From positions 744,001 through 808,000 of the forward strand of contig JAUEDM010000004.1 of assembly GCA_033439685.1 (NCBI GenBank): 64,000 nt of DNA, given 5' to 3'. A program made the translations under genes and the position numbers. A model generated the notes under the pieces. It was given only the letters and a program-made list of their open reading frames with translations. It was not told the origin of the DNA and ran no database searches. This document shows, piece after piece, positions 1 to 12,688 of the stretch. The stretch's first letter is position 1. Each line of letters begins with the position of its first letter. The DNA comes from Apodospora peruviana (Eukaryota; Ascomycota; Sordariomycetes; Sordariales; Lasiosphaeriaceae).

Positions 1-1
1 C

Positions 2-145
2 ATGGTCCAGAAACTCGGCCACTTGCGGCGACGTATGACGATGTTCGACGAGGACGTGGCCTTTTACACGCAAAATTTCAACTTCATCCCCTCTAAAATC
101 CTCTGCATATATCTTTCCATTCTAGTTCCTAGGTCTGGTTGCCAC
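2..145 (+). pseudogene. Decayed exon of a VOC/extradiol dioxygenase-like gene
   Basis: The frame starting at base 2 reads KLGHLRRRMTMFDEDVAFYT followed by NFNFIPSK. This lines up with the third exon of the intact VOC gene at 17490-18830 (LGHFGMCVTDFAKCYDFYT, then FNFHPSE). LGH, T, F, FYT, FNF and PS are shared, including the first metal-binding His. After the PSK codons, where the intact gene has a GAG/gtatgt donor, this copy has no good donor and the reading loses similarity. A weak echo of the next exon (VLLRADLD) may be present near 216-245. Unlike the intact gene, the Val-(His/Gln)-Lys codons join LGH without an intron, so this may come from a different paralogue. The left edge of the window cuts it, so whether an upstream part survives is unknown. 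Confidence 0.5.
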
Positions 146-289
146 CACCCCCTGCTTCAACTCCTTGCAATGATTAGTCGACGACTGAAACTTGATATTA
201 ATCCACTCTTCCGACATGGTTCTCCTCCGGGCAGACCTTGACGCCCCACGGCGAGAGGCACGCGCCTGCCGGATACCGGTCGACCTCTT

Positions 290-3200
290 TACTGATTAGT
301 CAACGTCCATGCGTGAATCGTGATACAACATCACTTCGGGAAACACTCGGACGGAGCTGACCGTTCAATCCACATCATGATGATGTTGAGCTGCAGGGAC
401 CGTGCAGACCTCTCAAATACCGGCGCCGGCCCGTTATCATACTGAATAAGCTGAGCCGCTCGGGGAGGGTGCGGCGATAACGTGCTCTTACTACTTACCT
501 CTCATCTGACGTGCAGTCTTATCTGCATTCCACCATCTCCGTGACACCCGAGAGCAGGACTGGGTGTAACATCATATCAGTACCGTTAATGGTAACTACA
601 ATTGCTGAGTTGAACTGGACGTTTTCTTCCCAAAGGGAATGTACTTGGACGAAGGCTCTGGTCTGTTAGCTCAGTGGCGCCGACGAGGGGGGTAATATGT
701 CCCAAAAGCCAGGCACTCCAGGATAAGGGACGGCGGCAGTTGTACAACCAATTCGAGCCGACCTCGATACATAGTACACTCCTGAATTGCCATGTCTATC
801 CTGTTATGAGCTCTAGTATTCGGTAGCACAAAGGTAAGTCGGTATATCCCTGAACAGTTTGGAACGTGGCGCAATGTGATATCTGCAGAGGCTGGCCAGT
901 TCTTCAACCTGGTTCGTAGGACCGTACACTCCATTACAATTGCTATTGAGGACCTGTACAACAGGTCGCCTCCAAGAGTTCAAATTCAATCACGACTTTC
1001 CCTTTCTCCCACCTTGAGCCTTCCGTGTAAAGTGGGTACCACTTAAGCACAATATGATATGTAAATCGACGCAATAGACCGAAGCTCAGGAGTCAGGACC
1101 TATGGCACAGCTCTGTCATCATCACCACATACCAGGCAGGTATCACGAGCAGCTCGGTATGTTAGTGCGCAGAACGACGGAAGGCATCTATAATGAATAG
1201 GCACAAGGGCATGATACACATAACAGGTGAAATCCCATGGGTAGGCGAACAGAGACGGACCATGTGAGACCTAATACTTGAATAGAAGGCATAATCACGG
1301 CGTTTGACGCCAGTATGCCAGTGACGCCTTTCTACCTTACCGGTTCTAATTAACATAAGAAGTCCGGAGAGGGTGTTCACATGGCCTGTCTCCTCCTCAT
1401 GTAAATGTAATACACCAACACAACCACTTTGAGCGTCTCAGATATCTGTACTTCCCCGCACGTTCTCCCACCTTGGACAGGGAGGAATCTGCAGCACGCG
1501 ACCAACGGCACTAACCCCATGTGAGGCAGTGAGTTGGCTTGTGATTCAAGCTTACCTAATTTATAACCTCAAAGCTACTATCTACCCGGAGTCCACTGGC
1601 GGGTTTACCTGTCAAAGACGGATCCTCCAAAAAACGCCGAGATATCCGTCAAATTTGGAGAAAAAGGAGTAAGCACATCTCCAGAGTCCAGAGGAAAGAG
1701 AACGACTTAGAAACGGAGCAGTGGAGACGACTTTCTTGTACTTATCCTTGAGGGATAACCGGGGCAGAAAACCGGGGCAGAAAACCGGCCAAGAGGCCGC
1801 GCCAAGTTATCTTGGCATGCGATTCATGGAACATGGGCGGCCGGCAGAGGTCTACCAACGTGCAACTAAGATAGACGATGCTTGACATGTGGATTAACGT
1901 ACCCGAGCCAAAGGAGGCCTCCTATTCCTTTCACCCAGTAGGTCTTGAGCCGCGAAGAGCTGCTGGTAAGTACCTATCTGCATCGTAAATCGGCAAAGGG
2001 CTGGTGAATCTGATCCTCGCCTGGCGTCTGCAAATGGGACAGTTGATACATCTCAGTCTAACTTAAACTCGCCTAACCGGACAAAGATCGAATGCCGAGT
2101 AGATTCTAAAAGCCGTCGAGAGCGACAGCACCGATTACATGCCTCAATTGGTCCAGACCTGTGCATATATGCAGCCCCTCTATGCGTTGATGTGCGCCCT
2201 CCGATCGATGGTGGGAATAGAGCCCTCGGGCATTTTTGATTGGAGAAAACGAGCCGCACCCCACGCCGATTCTAGGGGTCCTCGGTCAATACAAGCCACC
2301 AATATATATCTTGTTGGCATCTGGGCGGGACGTTGTGGGAAGCCTAGGCTTCTATTTACCCGCGCTGCGGTCCTTTTGGAATTGGTCTTCATGGCGATTC
2401 AACCCCGTCTCCAGGTGAGCCTGACTAATATCACTTAGAATTAGCCCACGTACTCGGAGCATATGACTGCGAAATGCTCGTAAGCTGGATGAGGTTTCCG
2501 ATTCCATTCCCAAGAGTCCTCCGCTGACAACTTCGAAGGCGAGTGGGCAGCGATAACCCCGCACCAAACTCGGCTCATCGGAATATTCATACAAAAGAAC
2601 AACGATTGCAATCGTCCCTTGGGGTAGTTGGGAAATTGAAACAGATATTGGAGCTTGGTGGAGCCATGTCGGTGGGAGAAACGGAGGTCTCGGGCGAAAC
2701 CGGGCACCGCCACAGCGCACTCAATGTGCGCAGAACGCTTGCTCTTTACCCGGCAGGCAACAAAAGCCTCACACAGAGAAACTTTAAAATTTGAATCAAA
2801 AACAGGGAAAGGAGATCTGCTTCGGTCCGTTTGTCAAGACGGCGGGGAATTGCTGTGTAAGAATTGTGAGGTATTGGACCACGATGCCGAGTACCCCCGT
2901 CTCGTTTACACGGAGTGCATCCTAAGAGCAAAACGGCAGCATAGGCGGTGGACAATCGGGCCGCCTAGCCCTTCTAACGTTCCAACCCAACTCCAAATCA
3001 GCTGGCGGGAAGGCTGACCACAGGCACCAGCGCGGCTGAGTGGGGTAGGCTGGCAGCCGGACAAGTGGGCGTGAGGTAATCCGTCCAGTGAGCATCGTGA
3101 AAGACGGCGCTGGGCCAGTCCGTCCTCAAAGATCAACAGAGCACTTACACGAAGCACCGACCGGCCGAAGTTGTATTGTAGCTGGAGCCAAGTAGCAGGA

Positions 3201-6200
3201 GGCATGCCATCGGCGTCAGGTTCTGACAATCCACTGCCCTGAACTTTCGAAGGGTCCGAGCCGGTTGGTTCATCGTGCTCGGTTGCTTCTTGTCCACGAC
3301 CGCGAGGTAGGGTCTCTCACCAGGAGAAGTTGTCGGCCGAGATGATCAACGACGAGCAGAAATGCCGCGGGGAAATCAGCTGATTTTGCTGCAGGGCAAG
3401 TAGGATAAGGAATGATCTTCAATCCACGGCAACTAGCTGGAGCTTGGCTCAGGGACGCGAATTCTTTCAGAATCCCATGATTGGTTTGCATTTGAAGGAA
3501 ACATGGAAAAGGGGCAGCGGAACAGGGTGAGCATGTGGGGAGCAAGAGTACCTGTCAACCAGCGGGGCAAATACGTATGGCGCCAACAACACGTGTAAAC
3601 AGGAACACGACTCCAAACATGGAACAGAGAAAGAAAATGTAGAGGGGGGAACGAGCACGGGCAAAGACCATGAAAATTGTAAGTAGAGCAAAAGGGGACA
3701 GAAGATGAGATAACCCATGCAGTGAGGGAGAATCTGAGGCGTCGGGATTTGGGTAAACTGAAGCGGCAACCTGCCTCCCGCGACACTTCGAAATTAATTG
3801 CATGCTTGTGGTATGCCCACGAAAAAAAAAAAAAAAAGATCGTTCTGAAATGTCAATATCTGCCCCGAGAAGATGCAAGGAGCTCAGGATCTGAGGCTGC
3901 ACCTGCAAACGCCAACCTGTCGCGGCGGCCACGAGCAGCGCAAGGAGATACCAGGTTGGCCAAGATGGGAGATATGTGAGGGTCCATCTCGCAAAGCTGC
4001 AGTGGGTGCCTGGGTCTGGAGTCCTGTGCACTGTGCCGCCGACGGCATCGTGAAATGTCGTCTCCCGGACAAATGGCACATGCTGCGGAACTTGGCGCCG
4101 GGCGGCGTTAAAGGAGACAGAAGTTGGCCCACTGAGCCGCCTCTTCCGAGAGTAGACCAAGCCTGGCGAAGTCTGAACGATGGGAATAGAAATAAGGTAG
4201 GCCATGGAAGTGACCGGAGACGGAGCACAGCCCGAAAAGTTGAAACGGCCCGGCCCCGACCACAATGCCACAATGGCCCAACTGGTAAGCTCGGTTTCGT
4301 CTCGGATGGATTGTTGGCGGAGCGCGCTTCGTTATCAGGGGAAAAATAAAATAGTAATCGGCATCAGAGTCCGAGTGGGAGCATAGGATGGCATTGCGAC
4401 AGTTGACGATCACTTGAAAATAAATTTCTTTGAGTTTCACGATGTGTTCTTTTTTTTGGTCCCGGAGACTCAATTGCTTGCGACGTGCCGCGACAAACAC
4501 GTCGGTGAGAGGGAAAGTGGATCCTTGGCAAAGGTCAGCTTATCGATAAAGATATTCTGGTGGACCGTGATCCTCTCTGTCGTCATAGTGGGGCTGGATC
4601 TGAGAGTAGACCCTTTTTCAGGGTCCGCCGATGATCTCTTGGAAAGGGTCTCCTGGGCCGTCAGCAGTTGGCCGCATGTGTTGGTCCCAGAAGAAAAGAA
4701 ACTCCAGGAGCTAAAACATGACGACTGCCAAGTAGTGGTAGGGCGGCGTCTGAAACCGGCATTCTTTAAAAAGGAACTACGTATGAATTTGGTAACGGCG
4801 TTTTGTTAACGGAGGCTCGACCTGAATTCTGGGCTCATCTGTGGCGGTGATGTCGGCATCAATGCATTTTGTCATGGATACCCTGATGCAAGGCTATCAC
4901 CAAGTGAGGTGACGATCGTCTATAGGTTGACGAAAGATTTGGTCAAGGAGTCAAAAAGCAAGTTGGAAAGCTTATCCTGGCCTCAAAGTTGCAGACTGAT
5001 GTCTGTGTGCATTACGTGACTGCTTCAAGTGACTGCATTTAACAGCGCAGTGCACCGCTATCACGACGATCGTCGAGAGGGAGGGGCCGGTTCCGACGAC
5101 GTCACTCTGGCGCGTTCAGATCGGCATCCACTCACGAATCAGCAAGCGCAGTGGAGAGAGTAAGAGTTGGAAATGACACGATGGCGTGTGGAAGGAACAA
5201 TTTGTGCTGACAATAGCTCACTCGAGAGATTGCGGATACCAATATCTTATACTCTGTGATTTCGTCTCATGGAAATATCGTTGAGTTGTGCTTGCCAAGT
5301 TTCCGGAATGGAACTTCGGGGCCAGACGATTGACTCGCTTAAATGGGAGGGAGGCCATCGCGGCTCGCGGCTTTCTATCTGCCTTCCGGAGTAGGACGAC
5401 ATATGCGTTTCTCTCGTCTGCGACTTCCCAAACATCGTCGGCTATTCGCCTGGGAGTTGAACCTGCATTCATGGCGCCGAGAAAGAGCCCCAGTCCAACG
5501 GAACCGCTGGAAGCAACTTCCAATGGAAGGGGAAAGTTTTCGGGTGCTCTGACCCCAAAGAGACCCCTAAATTGGTACACCAGATGGACCGGGCAAACAG
5601 GTGGGCTACCCCTCACTGCACATGCCTCAGGGTCTTCATCTCGGTTCCCAAGCTGGTCACCTCGACAGCCCAATATAAATTGCGGGTACTTCACCATCTG
5701 ATCTATGATCTGTCACCTTGGATTTGGCGACACGAAGAAGGACCGGTCTTGTGCTTGTCCAACAGGATAAACTTGCAGGCCAATAACTCATGTAAGGTGA
5801 GACCGGCGAGCGGTCCTTTGCAGATTTGCCGAAGCAGAATATCTGCAACACAGCGCCGCCCTCCGCTGGCGGTGTAAGAACCCCGGACAAGCATTGGACT
5901 TGATCAGTCCATCACAGTCATATTTCGGAATGCGGCACGAGCGAAATAAATCAGGAAACGGGGGGCCAGATACGTCGGGCTGCATGGACGACGATAATGC
6001 TTCGGAGTACGTCCTTAAGACAGCGGCTTTTCAACAAAGTAAATCGCATATTGACAGGCCCAAGTTTAGTAGCGTTCCCGAACCGCCTCCTTTTTGAAAG
6101 GTGAAGCTTTTGTTGGCCATGGATTGCGGCCGGCTCGTTGCAGTTTCATCGAGCTGCACAATGCCAAATATTGGAGACCAAATATGCCTACAATCTGCAA

Positions 6201-6900
6201 AAACCACGGGTGAGCTAACCGTTCGAAAGGCCATGTCCTACCATCCATCCCGTAGGTAGGTCAGGTAAGAACTGGCAAGGTAGGTAAGATGGTTTGGTCT
6301 TCCCAGGCGCGGACAGAAAAAAGAGTTCCGAGCTCCAATATGATTTCTTGGTTGACGAACGGCGCCGTGCTAGGGCAACAACCATCAATGGCGGGAAGGC
6401 GCTTTACAGATTGGCGAAATGGCATAAGTTGGAGTGGTAGGCGTGACATGCCAGAGCTCCCACCCGTCTTCGCTGCCAACTGTTCAATCTGTAATCCGTA
6501 AAGTCACAGAGTCCGTCAGACAGGAAGGTGTGAGTGCTTGAATCTCTTGCCATGAACTCTGACGGATTTGGACAAGCGGGCAGTGTCGTTTGGATGGTGG
6601 GGCACTGGGGCTGCAAGCGCGGGCACTCCACCGCCCGATTTCTTGGCTTGTTCCCTCTCGCTCTTTTCGTTCCGTTACCAGCCGGGAAAGCCACACCAAC
6701 CGTAATCGCGGTGGGCCGTCAAATCGATGACCCAACCACTATAGTGGGTACCACCCCTGCTCCGTTTTGGCAAGTGCCCTGGAGATTGACGACCGCAGCT
6801 CTTTGCCTGGGACCTGACTTGGTTCGAACCGTCGAGTTCACGGTCTCAAGTTCGCTTGAGTTGGTAGTTGGTATCCACAAAAAGCCCAGTTCGTCGTCAC
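290..6900. other. Gene-poor stretch of about 6.6 kb, nothing supportable
   Basis: Neither strand has a reading frame with a recognisable domain or a convincing exon chain. The longest open frames are 238 codons (3555-4271, minus) and 165 codons (6534-7031, plus); both have unbiased codon use and low-complexity runs typical of chance frames. Base composition looks balanced, not AT-rich, so this is not classic heavily RIP-mutated DNA. The only local structures noticed are a 13-bp tandem repeat at 1757-1788 and an A-run at about 3823-3837. Confidence 0.6.
1757..1788. repeat. 13-bp tandem repeat, about 2.5 copies
   Basis: The unit aaccggggcagaa is present twice without change, at 1757-1769 and 1770-1782, followed by the first six bases of a third copy. 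It lies inside the gene-poor stretch and has no neighbouring gene. Confidence 0.85.
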
Positions 6901-6923
6901 CCGCGAGCAAATTGCTTTTTAGG

Positions 6924-6929
6924 TATAAA
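6924..6929 (+). promoter_or_regulatory. TATA-like element of the mannitol-1-phosphate dehydrogenase gene
   Basis: The sequence ggtataaagg lies 164 bases before the start codon at 7088. It is followed by a long pyrimidine-rich stretch (about 6955-7070) of the kind that precedes well-expressed fungal genes. Placement and composition fit a core promoter; the transcription start cannot be seen. Confidence 0.45.
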
Positions 6930-7087
6930 GGAAATGGCCTCCCCTCATTACAGTTGCCTTTTCTTGTCTCCATATTATATGTCAAATCCACAGATTCTCT
7001 CTCCAACTTCGTCTCCAACCGTCGATCCTGATCATCCATACTTCTCTCCTTCCACCTAGGTTCCCCCCCAGATCAAACTCGCCCAGC

Positions 7088-8371
7088 ATGACTGCGAATA
7101 ATACCACGACGTCTTCCAAAAAGGCAGTCCATTTCGGTGCTGGCAACATCGGTATGTAGACCTCTCTCCGTCCTGTCATGCCACATCTTTCGGGGCCATG
7201 GAACTCTTAACTGACCCCCCTTCAACCAGGCCGTGGATTCGTTGCTTGCTTCTTGCACAACTCTGGCTATGAGGTTGTCTTTGCAGACGTCAATGCCTCG
7301 ATAATAGACCAGCTCAATGCTCAGCCCTCATACAAGGTCATTGAGGTCGGCGTCGACGGCACAACAGAATCGACCATCACCAACTACCGGGCCATCAACT
7401 CCAAAGATCACGAGGATGAGGTGATTCGGGAGATCGCAACGGCGGATGTAGTCACCTGCTCCGTCGGCCCCAATATCCTCAAGTTCATCGCCCCTGTAAT
7501 TGCCAAGGGAATCGACCAGAGGTCAAACGACCTGAGCCCAATTGCCGTCATCGCGTGTGAAAACGCCATCGGCGCCACGGACACTCTTGCTGAGTTCATC
7601 AAGGCCCCACAAAACACGCCTCCCGAGCACGTCCAGGATATGGACAAGCGCGCCCGTTTCGCCAACTCGGCTATTGACCGCATTGTGCCCGCCCAAGATC
7701 CCGATGCCGGCCTGGATGTCAAGCTCGAGAAGTTCTACGAGTGGGTGGTGGAGAGCGGACCTTTCAAGGACCACGGGCTTCCCAGCATCAAGGGAATCAA
7801 CTGGGTCGAGAACCTCGAGCCCTACATCGAGCGCAAGCTGTACACAGTCAACACTGGTCACGCCACGGCCGCGTACCACGGGTACAACCGCCGGAAGAGC
7901 ACCGTCTATGACGCGCTCCAGGACCGTGACATCCAGCAAGAGGTCAAGAAGGCCCTCGAGAACACGGCCAATCTGATCACAGAGAAGCACGGCATTGACG
8001 AGGAGGAGCAGCAGGCGTACGTTGATAAGATTGTGCGCCGTATCAGCAACCCCCACTTGGAGGACGCCGTGGAACGGGTGGGCCGTGCGCCGCTCCGGAA
8101 GCTGAGCCGTAAGGAGCGGTTCATCGGCCCTGCCGCCGAGCTTGCCGAGCAGGGCAAGGACTGCACCGGTCTTTTGGATGCCGCCGAAATGGCTTTCCGC
8201 TTCCAGAACGTCGAGGGCGATGATGAGTCGAAGGAGCTTGCTATGATCATGGAGAACCACAGCGCCGAGGACGTCGTCAAGCAAGTTTGTGGTTTGCAGC
8301 CCAACGAGAAGCTGTACCCCAAGGTTGTCGACATTGTGAAGCGTGTTCAGGCCGATTCTCGGGAAGAGTAA
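7088..8371 (+). CDS. mpdA: Mannitol-1-phosphate 5-dehydrogenase
   Basis: This NAD-dependent cytosolic enzyme interconverts fructose-6-phosphate and mannitol-1-phosphate in fungal mannitol metabolism. There are two exons, 7088-7151 and 7230-8371; the intron (gtatgt...cag) splits the Gly codon of the dinucleotide-binding loop. The 401-residue product matches the family's usual length. The N-terminal Rossmann motif FGAGNIGRGF is at residues 16-25. The long-chain dehydrogenase signature K-x4-N-x2-H is present in KLYTVNTGH (K224, N229, H232). The start at 7088 is the first ATG after the pyrimidine-rich leader and gives the expected short N-terminus before the Rossmann strand. A 334-codon frame on the opposite strand is a GC-bias shadow. 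The symbol follows Aspergillus usage. Confidence 0.95.
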
Positions 8372-9379
8372 AAGAAAAATGCCAGCCTTTCTAGGCAGGT
8401 GTTTGGTGGCGGTCTCTTGCTTTCTTGTTTCTTTTTTTTTCCCTATTAGCCGACTGCGCGTTCTTTTCCTCGCACTGGGACTGGGCACAATGGTGTTATA
8501 GCGTCCCGAATATGGGCGTCTGGGCATGTGAACTGGGATGACAAGGCGTTCATGGTCTGGTATTTCATATTTTGGCTGGAGGCAATCGGTGTTTTCAACT
8601 TAGGAGCATACGCACCTTGTGCGCGGAGATTCGCACAGCATGATTTTAGTCCAGCCTGCTGATGCTGGATCTATCATTAAGGTAGATAGACAAAATCGAA
8701 AACGACCTTCAAGGGTCTGATAGATTTGACCGATTAGTTTTGCATCGTACGCTGTGGTTATTGTTATGACGTGCCAAACTTGAACTTGGGGATGTTTCTG
8801 AAAAGCAAGCAATTGTTGCTGTGAAGGTGAAGCCTTGAAGTTCGCAGAATCCCAATTGCCAGTGTGCCGGTCTGACCAAATGCATCGACCCCCTGAGCTC
8901 AGGGGCGTGGATGAAATAAGATAAGATATGATTGGTTGACTGTCTGACGTCTGGGTGTGGATATAACAATACTGGTGCCTCAGGCCTTTAATTGGCGCAG
9001 TGGATTATGTAACCACGGGCGCCCGCCTTACCTCAGTACAGTTGTGACCACATTCGCGAAATTGAGGAAAAGCGTCCAAGATACGTGGCGGCGGGCAACT
9101 TCGCACATCCGACAACCCCCCATTCCGCCATTCTCAACACCGCCATTGTCCGTACTTGTTGCGATACTCGACGCCCCGAAAGTCAAATAATTGCACAGGC
9201 TCCCCACCAATGATCAATTGACGAACGCCGTCACCTGCGAACCAAGTCCCCCTTTTGCGGTCAGCCGTGTCCCCTGACTCGACTCCAGTGCACCCACCCC
9301 GCCTGAGCTCCGAAGCTCGAGTGACAGCTGCAACCTTCTATCCTCCGACACAAACCAAGAAAATTTAGAGTTGCCCAAG
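8372..9379. other. Spacer between mannitol-1-phosphate dehydrogenase and beta'-COP genes
   Basis: This holds the 3' end of the upstream gene and the promoter of the beta'-COP gene. No coding frame is supported. A 16-bp palindrome and adjoining GATA and CCAAT motifs (separate entries) lie near 8890-8934. Confidence 0.7.
8890..8934. promoter_or_regulatory. Palindromic STRE pair followed by GATA sites and an inverted CCAAT
   Basis: CCCCTGAGCTCAGGGG at 8890-8905 is a perfect 16-bp palindrome. Its arms are the two orientations of the stress-response element (CCCCT/AGGGG). Ten bases further on, 8915-8934 reads aataagataagatatgattg, containing closely spaced GATA cores and ending in ATTGG, the reverse of CCAAT. 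Such clusters are bound by Msn2/SebA-type, GATA and Hap factors in fungi. Which gene they serve is uncertain: the site is about 520 bases after the mannitol gene and 450 before the beta'-COP start. Confidence 0.45.
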
Positions 9380-12300
9380 ATGCGCTTGGATGTCAAGGCA
9401 AGTACCCCGCGGATTGCTTTTCTTGCTGGACCAGCCTTGGTGGGACCGGGGGACAGAGCTGGCCGCAACCTGCCGTTCGGCGCACAATCAGTGGCCCAGT
9501 CGACACCTTGCCAACAGCTCCTCCCGCTCCCCAAGCTTTCCAGCATGTTTTTGCCTCTATTATTGAACTGGCGACTCTACTTTCAAGTTGTTGCCGTTCG
9601 TTGCTAACATGGTCTTGAACATACAGCGCCAGTTATTCGCCCGCTCCGAGGTTCGTCTTCAACCCACCCCCTTTCCAAGACGGCGAAAGAAGCTCCCATC
9701 TCCCATTATGGAAGTACCTGCTGCTCACAGACACACGACCCCAACAGCGAGTCAAGGGCGTTGATTTCCATCCGACCGAGCCATGGATCTTGAGTACGTG
9801 TGCTGGCCTCCAACCCGGATCGAACGCTCCAACATCTAACTGACTTCCTTCACCCTTAGCAACCCTCTACAGCGGTCATGTGTACATATGGTCGTACGAG
9901 ACCCAACAGATCGTCAAGACCTTTGAGCTTACCGATGTCCCGGTCCGAGCGGGTCGATTCGTTGCGCGGAAGAACTGGATTGTGTGCGGATCTGATGATT
10001 TGTACGTCGGCGGCGTGCTGTGGGAACCGGGCGATTGAAACAAGCTAACACCGACTGTTGCAGTCAAATCCGAGTCCACAACTATAACACGAGCGAGAAG
10101 ATCACATCTTTCGAGGCGCATCCAGACTACATCCGTGCGATCGCGGTCCACCCCACACAGCCGTTTGTCCTTACTGCCAGCGATGACATGACGATCAAGC
10201 TCTGGGATTGGGAGAAGGGATGGAAGAATGTCAGGGTATTCGAGGGCAACTCACGTAGGTTGGAGGGTGACTACGATTGACTGGGGGTTCTGGCTGACAA
10301 GAATCCAGATTATGTGATGTCCCTGGCCATCAACCCTAAAGATACCAACACGTTCGCCTCAGCGTGTTTGGATAGGACAGGTGTGCCTCTCTGTCTCCCG
10401 ACTTCATGCTTTTCACGTTCCTAACATGCTCAACAGTCAAAATTTGGAGCTTGGGATCTTCCACACCCAATTTCCAACTGGAAGCCCACGAGACCAAGGG
10501 CGTCAATCATGTAGACTACTACCCTCACAGCGACAAACCCTATCTGCTCACCACATCTGACGACGTAAGCGACGCACCATGATTGCTCCTGCAGAATTTA
10601 GGCTAACCTGATTCCCCAGAGAACGGTGAAAATCTGGGATTACACGACCAAGAGCTTAATCGCTACGCTCGAAGGCCATACTAACAACGTGTCTTTTGCA
10701 TGCTACCACCCCGAGTTGCCCATCATCATCTCCGGTTCAGAAGACGTACGTACACGACATCTTTTGGCCCGGACGACGCTAATGCATGATACAGGGTACT
10801 ATCAGGATATGGAATGCCAATACTTACCGTTTCGAACAATCTCTGAACTACGGTCTGGAGCGAGCCTGGTGTGTTGCATATCAGAAGGGGAAGCAGGGCA
10901 TCGCCGTCGGATTCGATGACGGTTCCGTGGTGATTAAGCTTGGACGGGAGGAGCCTGCGGTGTCTATGGATGGATCAGGAAAGGTGATCTGGGCCAGACA
11001 CAACGAGGTTGTGTCTGCTGTCATTAAGGGCGGAGGTGAGTGTTTACACTTGAAAGTGACCTTTCTCCAGGCTAACAGCACTAGACGCGACTGTCAAGGA
11101 CAATGAGCCGATTTCGCTCCCAACCAAGGAGCTGGGGAATGCTGAGGTGTACCCACAAACCCTGATTCACTCTCCCAATGGGCGTTTTGCCGCAATCTGC
11201 GGTGACGGTGAATACATCATCTACACGGCCCTTGCATGGCGGAACAAGGCATTCGGATCAGCTCTTGACTTCGTTTGGGCGGCCAAGGATAACTCCAACG
11301 ACTTTGCTATCCGGGAGTCCACAACTAGCATCAAGGTCTTCAAGAACTTCCAGGAAAAGAAGGGCGGACTTGATGTCCCGTTCGCCGCAGATGGCCTTAC
11401 GGGTGGTGTACTTCTCGGTGTGAAAGGCCAAGGAGGAATCTCGTTCTTCGACTGGCAAACTGGTGGACTTGTCAGGCGCATCGAGGTCGAGCCCAAGCAG
11501 GTGTACTGGAGCGAGAGCGGCGAGTTGGTGGCCCTGGCATGCGAAGACACCTATTATGTCCTAAGATTCTCCCGAGAGAACTACACCGCCGCGGTACAAG
11601 CCGGGCAGATCGAAGACGATGGTGTCGAGGCCGCCTTTGATGTGATCACTGACATCAATGAGGGGTAAGGAGAAACCCACATTGACTTTAAATTTCCGCT
11701 CGCTAACATGCACTGCAGTATCCGGTCGGCGGAGTGGCTAGGAGATGTTTTGATCTACACCAACTCGACAAACCGCTTGAACTACCTGGTCGGCGACCAA
11801 ACGTACACGGTAGCGCATTTTGACAAGCCCATGTACATCCTCGGATATCTCCAGCGTGACAGCCGGATTTACCTGACGGACAAGGACCTTAACGTGACCT
11901 CGTTTGCGCTGTCACTTCCGGTTCTGGAGTACCAGACTCTCGTCCTTCGCGATGATATGGAGACTGCCGCAGAATTGCTTCCCAGCATCCCTCAGGACCA
12001 GCTCAACAAAATTGCCCGTTTCCTTGAGGGACAAGGCCACAAGGAACTAGCGCTTGAAGTCGCTACTGATTCTGAACACAAGTTCGATCTTGCCCTGGCC
12101 CTCAACCAGCTGGACATCGCTCTGGAGCTTGCGAGGGAGTCTGATGTTGATCACAAGTGGAAGACTTTGGGCGACGCCGGCCTTGCCGCCTGGGACGTCC
12201 CACTCGCTACTGAGTGCTACGTCAACGCGAAGGATCTTGGCTCCCTCTTACTGGTCTACAGCTCAACATCAGATCGCGAAGGGCTCTTCAAGCTTGCGGA

Positions 12301-12688
12301 GAAGGCTGAGGAAGCGGGAGCGCACAACGTGGCCTTCAGCTGCAAGTGGCTGCTCAGTGATGTTGAGGGTTGCATTGAGATTCTGACCAAGACCGGTCGT
12401 CTCGCCGAGGCAGCACTCTTCAGCCAGACGTACAAGCCGAGCTTGACGACCGGCGTGGTCGCGTCGTGGAAGGAGAGCTTGGAGAAAAGCAAGAAGGGCC
12501 GCGTTGCCAAGTCCCTTGGCGTTCCCGGCGAAGATGAGGAGCTATTTCCCGAGTGGGATGAGTGGTTGAAGTTGGAGAGTCAAGGCGGTGCTGCGGGTCC
12601 CGATGGCGCCAACGGTGATGCAGATACCGAGATGGCTGGTGCGGAGGAGGAGCCTGTGGCGGAAGAAGCTGAGGCGTCGGACGAGTAG
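9380..12688 (+). CDS. sec27: Coatomer subunit beta'-COP
   Basis: This is a subunit of the COPI coat that drives retrograde Golgi-to-ER and intra-Golgi transport. Eleven exons can be placed: 9380-9397, 9627-9650, 9748-9793, 9860-10001, 10064-10254, 10309-10380, 10437-10564, 10620-10745, 10795-11035, 11085-11664 and 11719-12688, giving 845 residues. The N-terminus MRLDVKRQLFARSERVKG is the conserved beta'-COP start. A WD40 propeller follows (repeats with HPDYIRAIAVHP, IKLWDWE, VKIWSLG, VKIWDYT, IRIWNA), then the second propeller and the alpha-solenoid region (AAELLPSIP, LALALNQLDIALELA, KWLLSDVEGCIEILTKTGR). The last 50 residues are acidic. The first intron uses a GC donor (AAG/gcaagt), needed to join the conserved MRLDVK to RQLFARSE. 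All other introns are GT-AG. Confidence 0.95.

Noticed and set aside
661..760. Possible tRNA: ttagctcagtggcg resembles an A box and caattcgagcc a B box
   Set aside because: The spacing is about 80 bases with no cloverleaf or acceptor-stem pairing that I could draw.
3555..4271. 238-codon minus-strand frame
   Set aside because: No domain, odd composition including a Phe run that is just the A-run on the other strand; no splice context.
6825..6845. ggttcgaacc resembling a tRNA B box
   Set aside because: No A box at the right distance and no acceptor stem; it is a simple palindrome.
7523..8527. 334-codon frame antisense to the mannitol-1-phosphate dehydrogenase gene
   Set aside because: Shadow produced by GC-rich third positions of the real gene.
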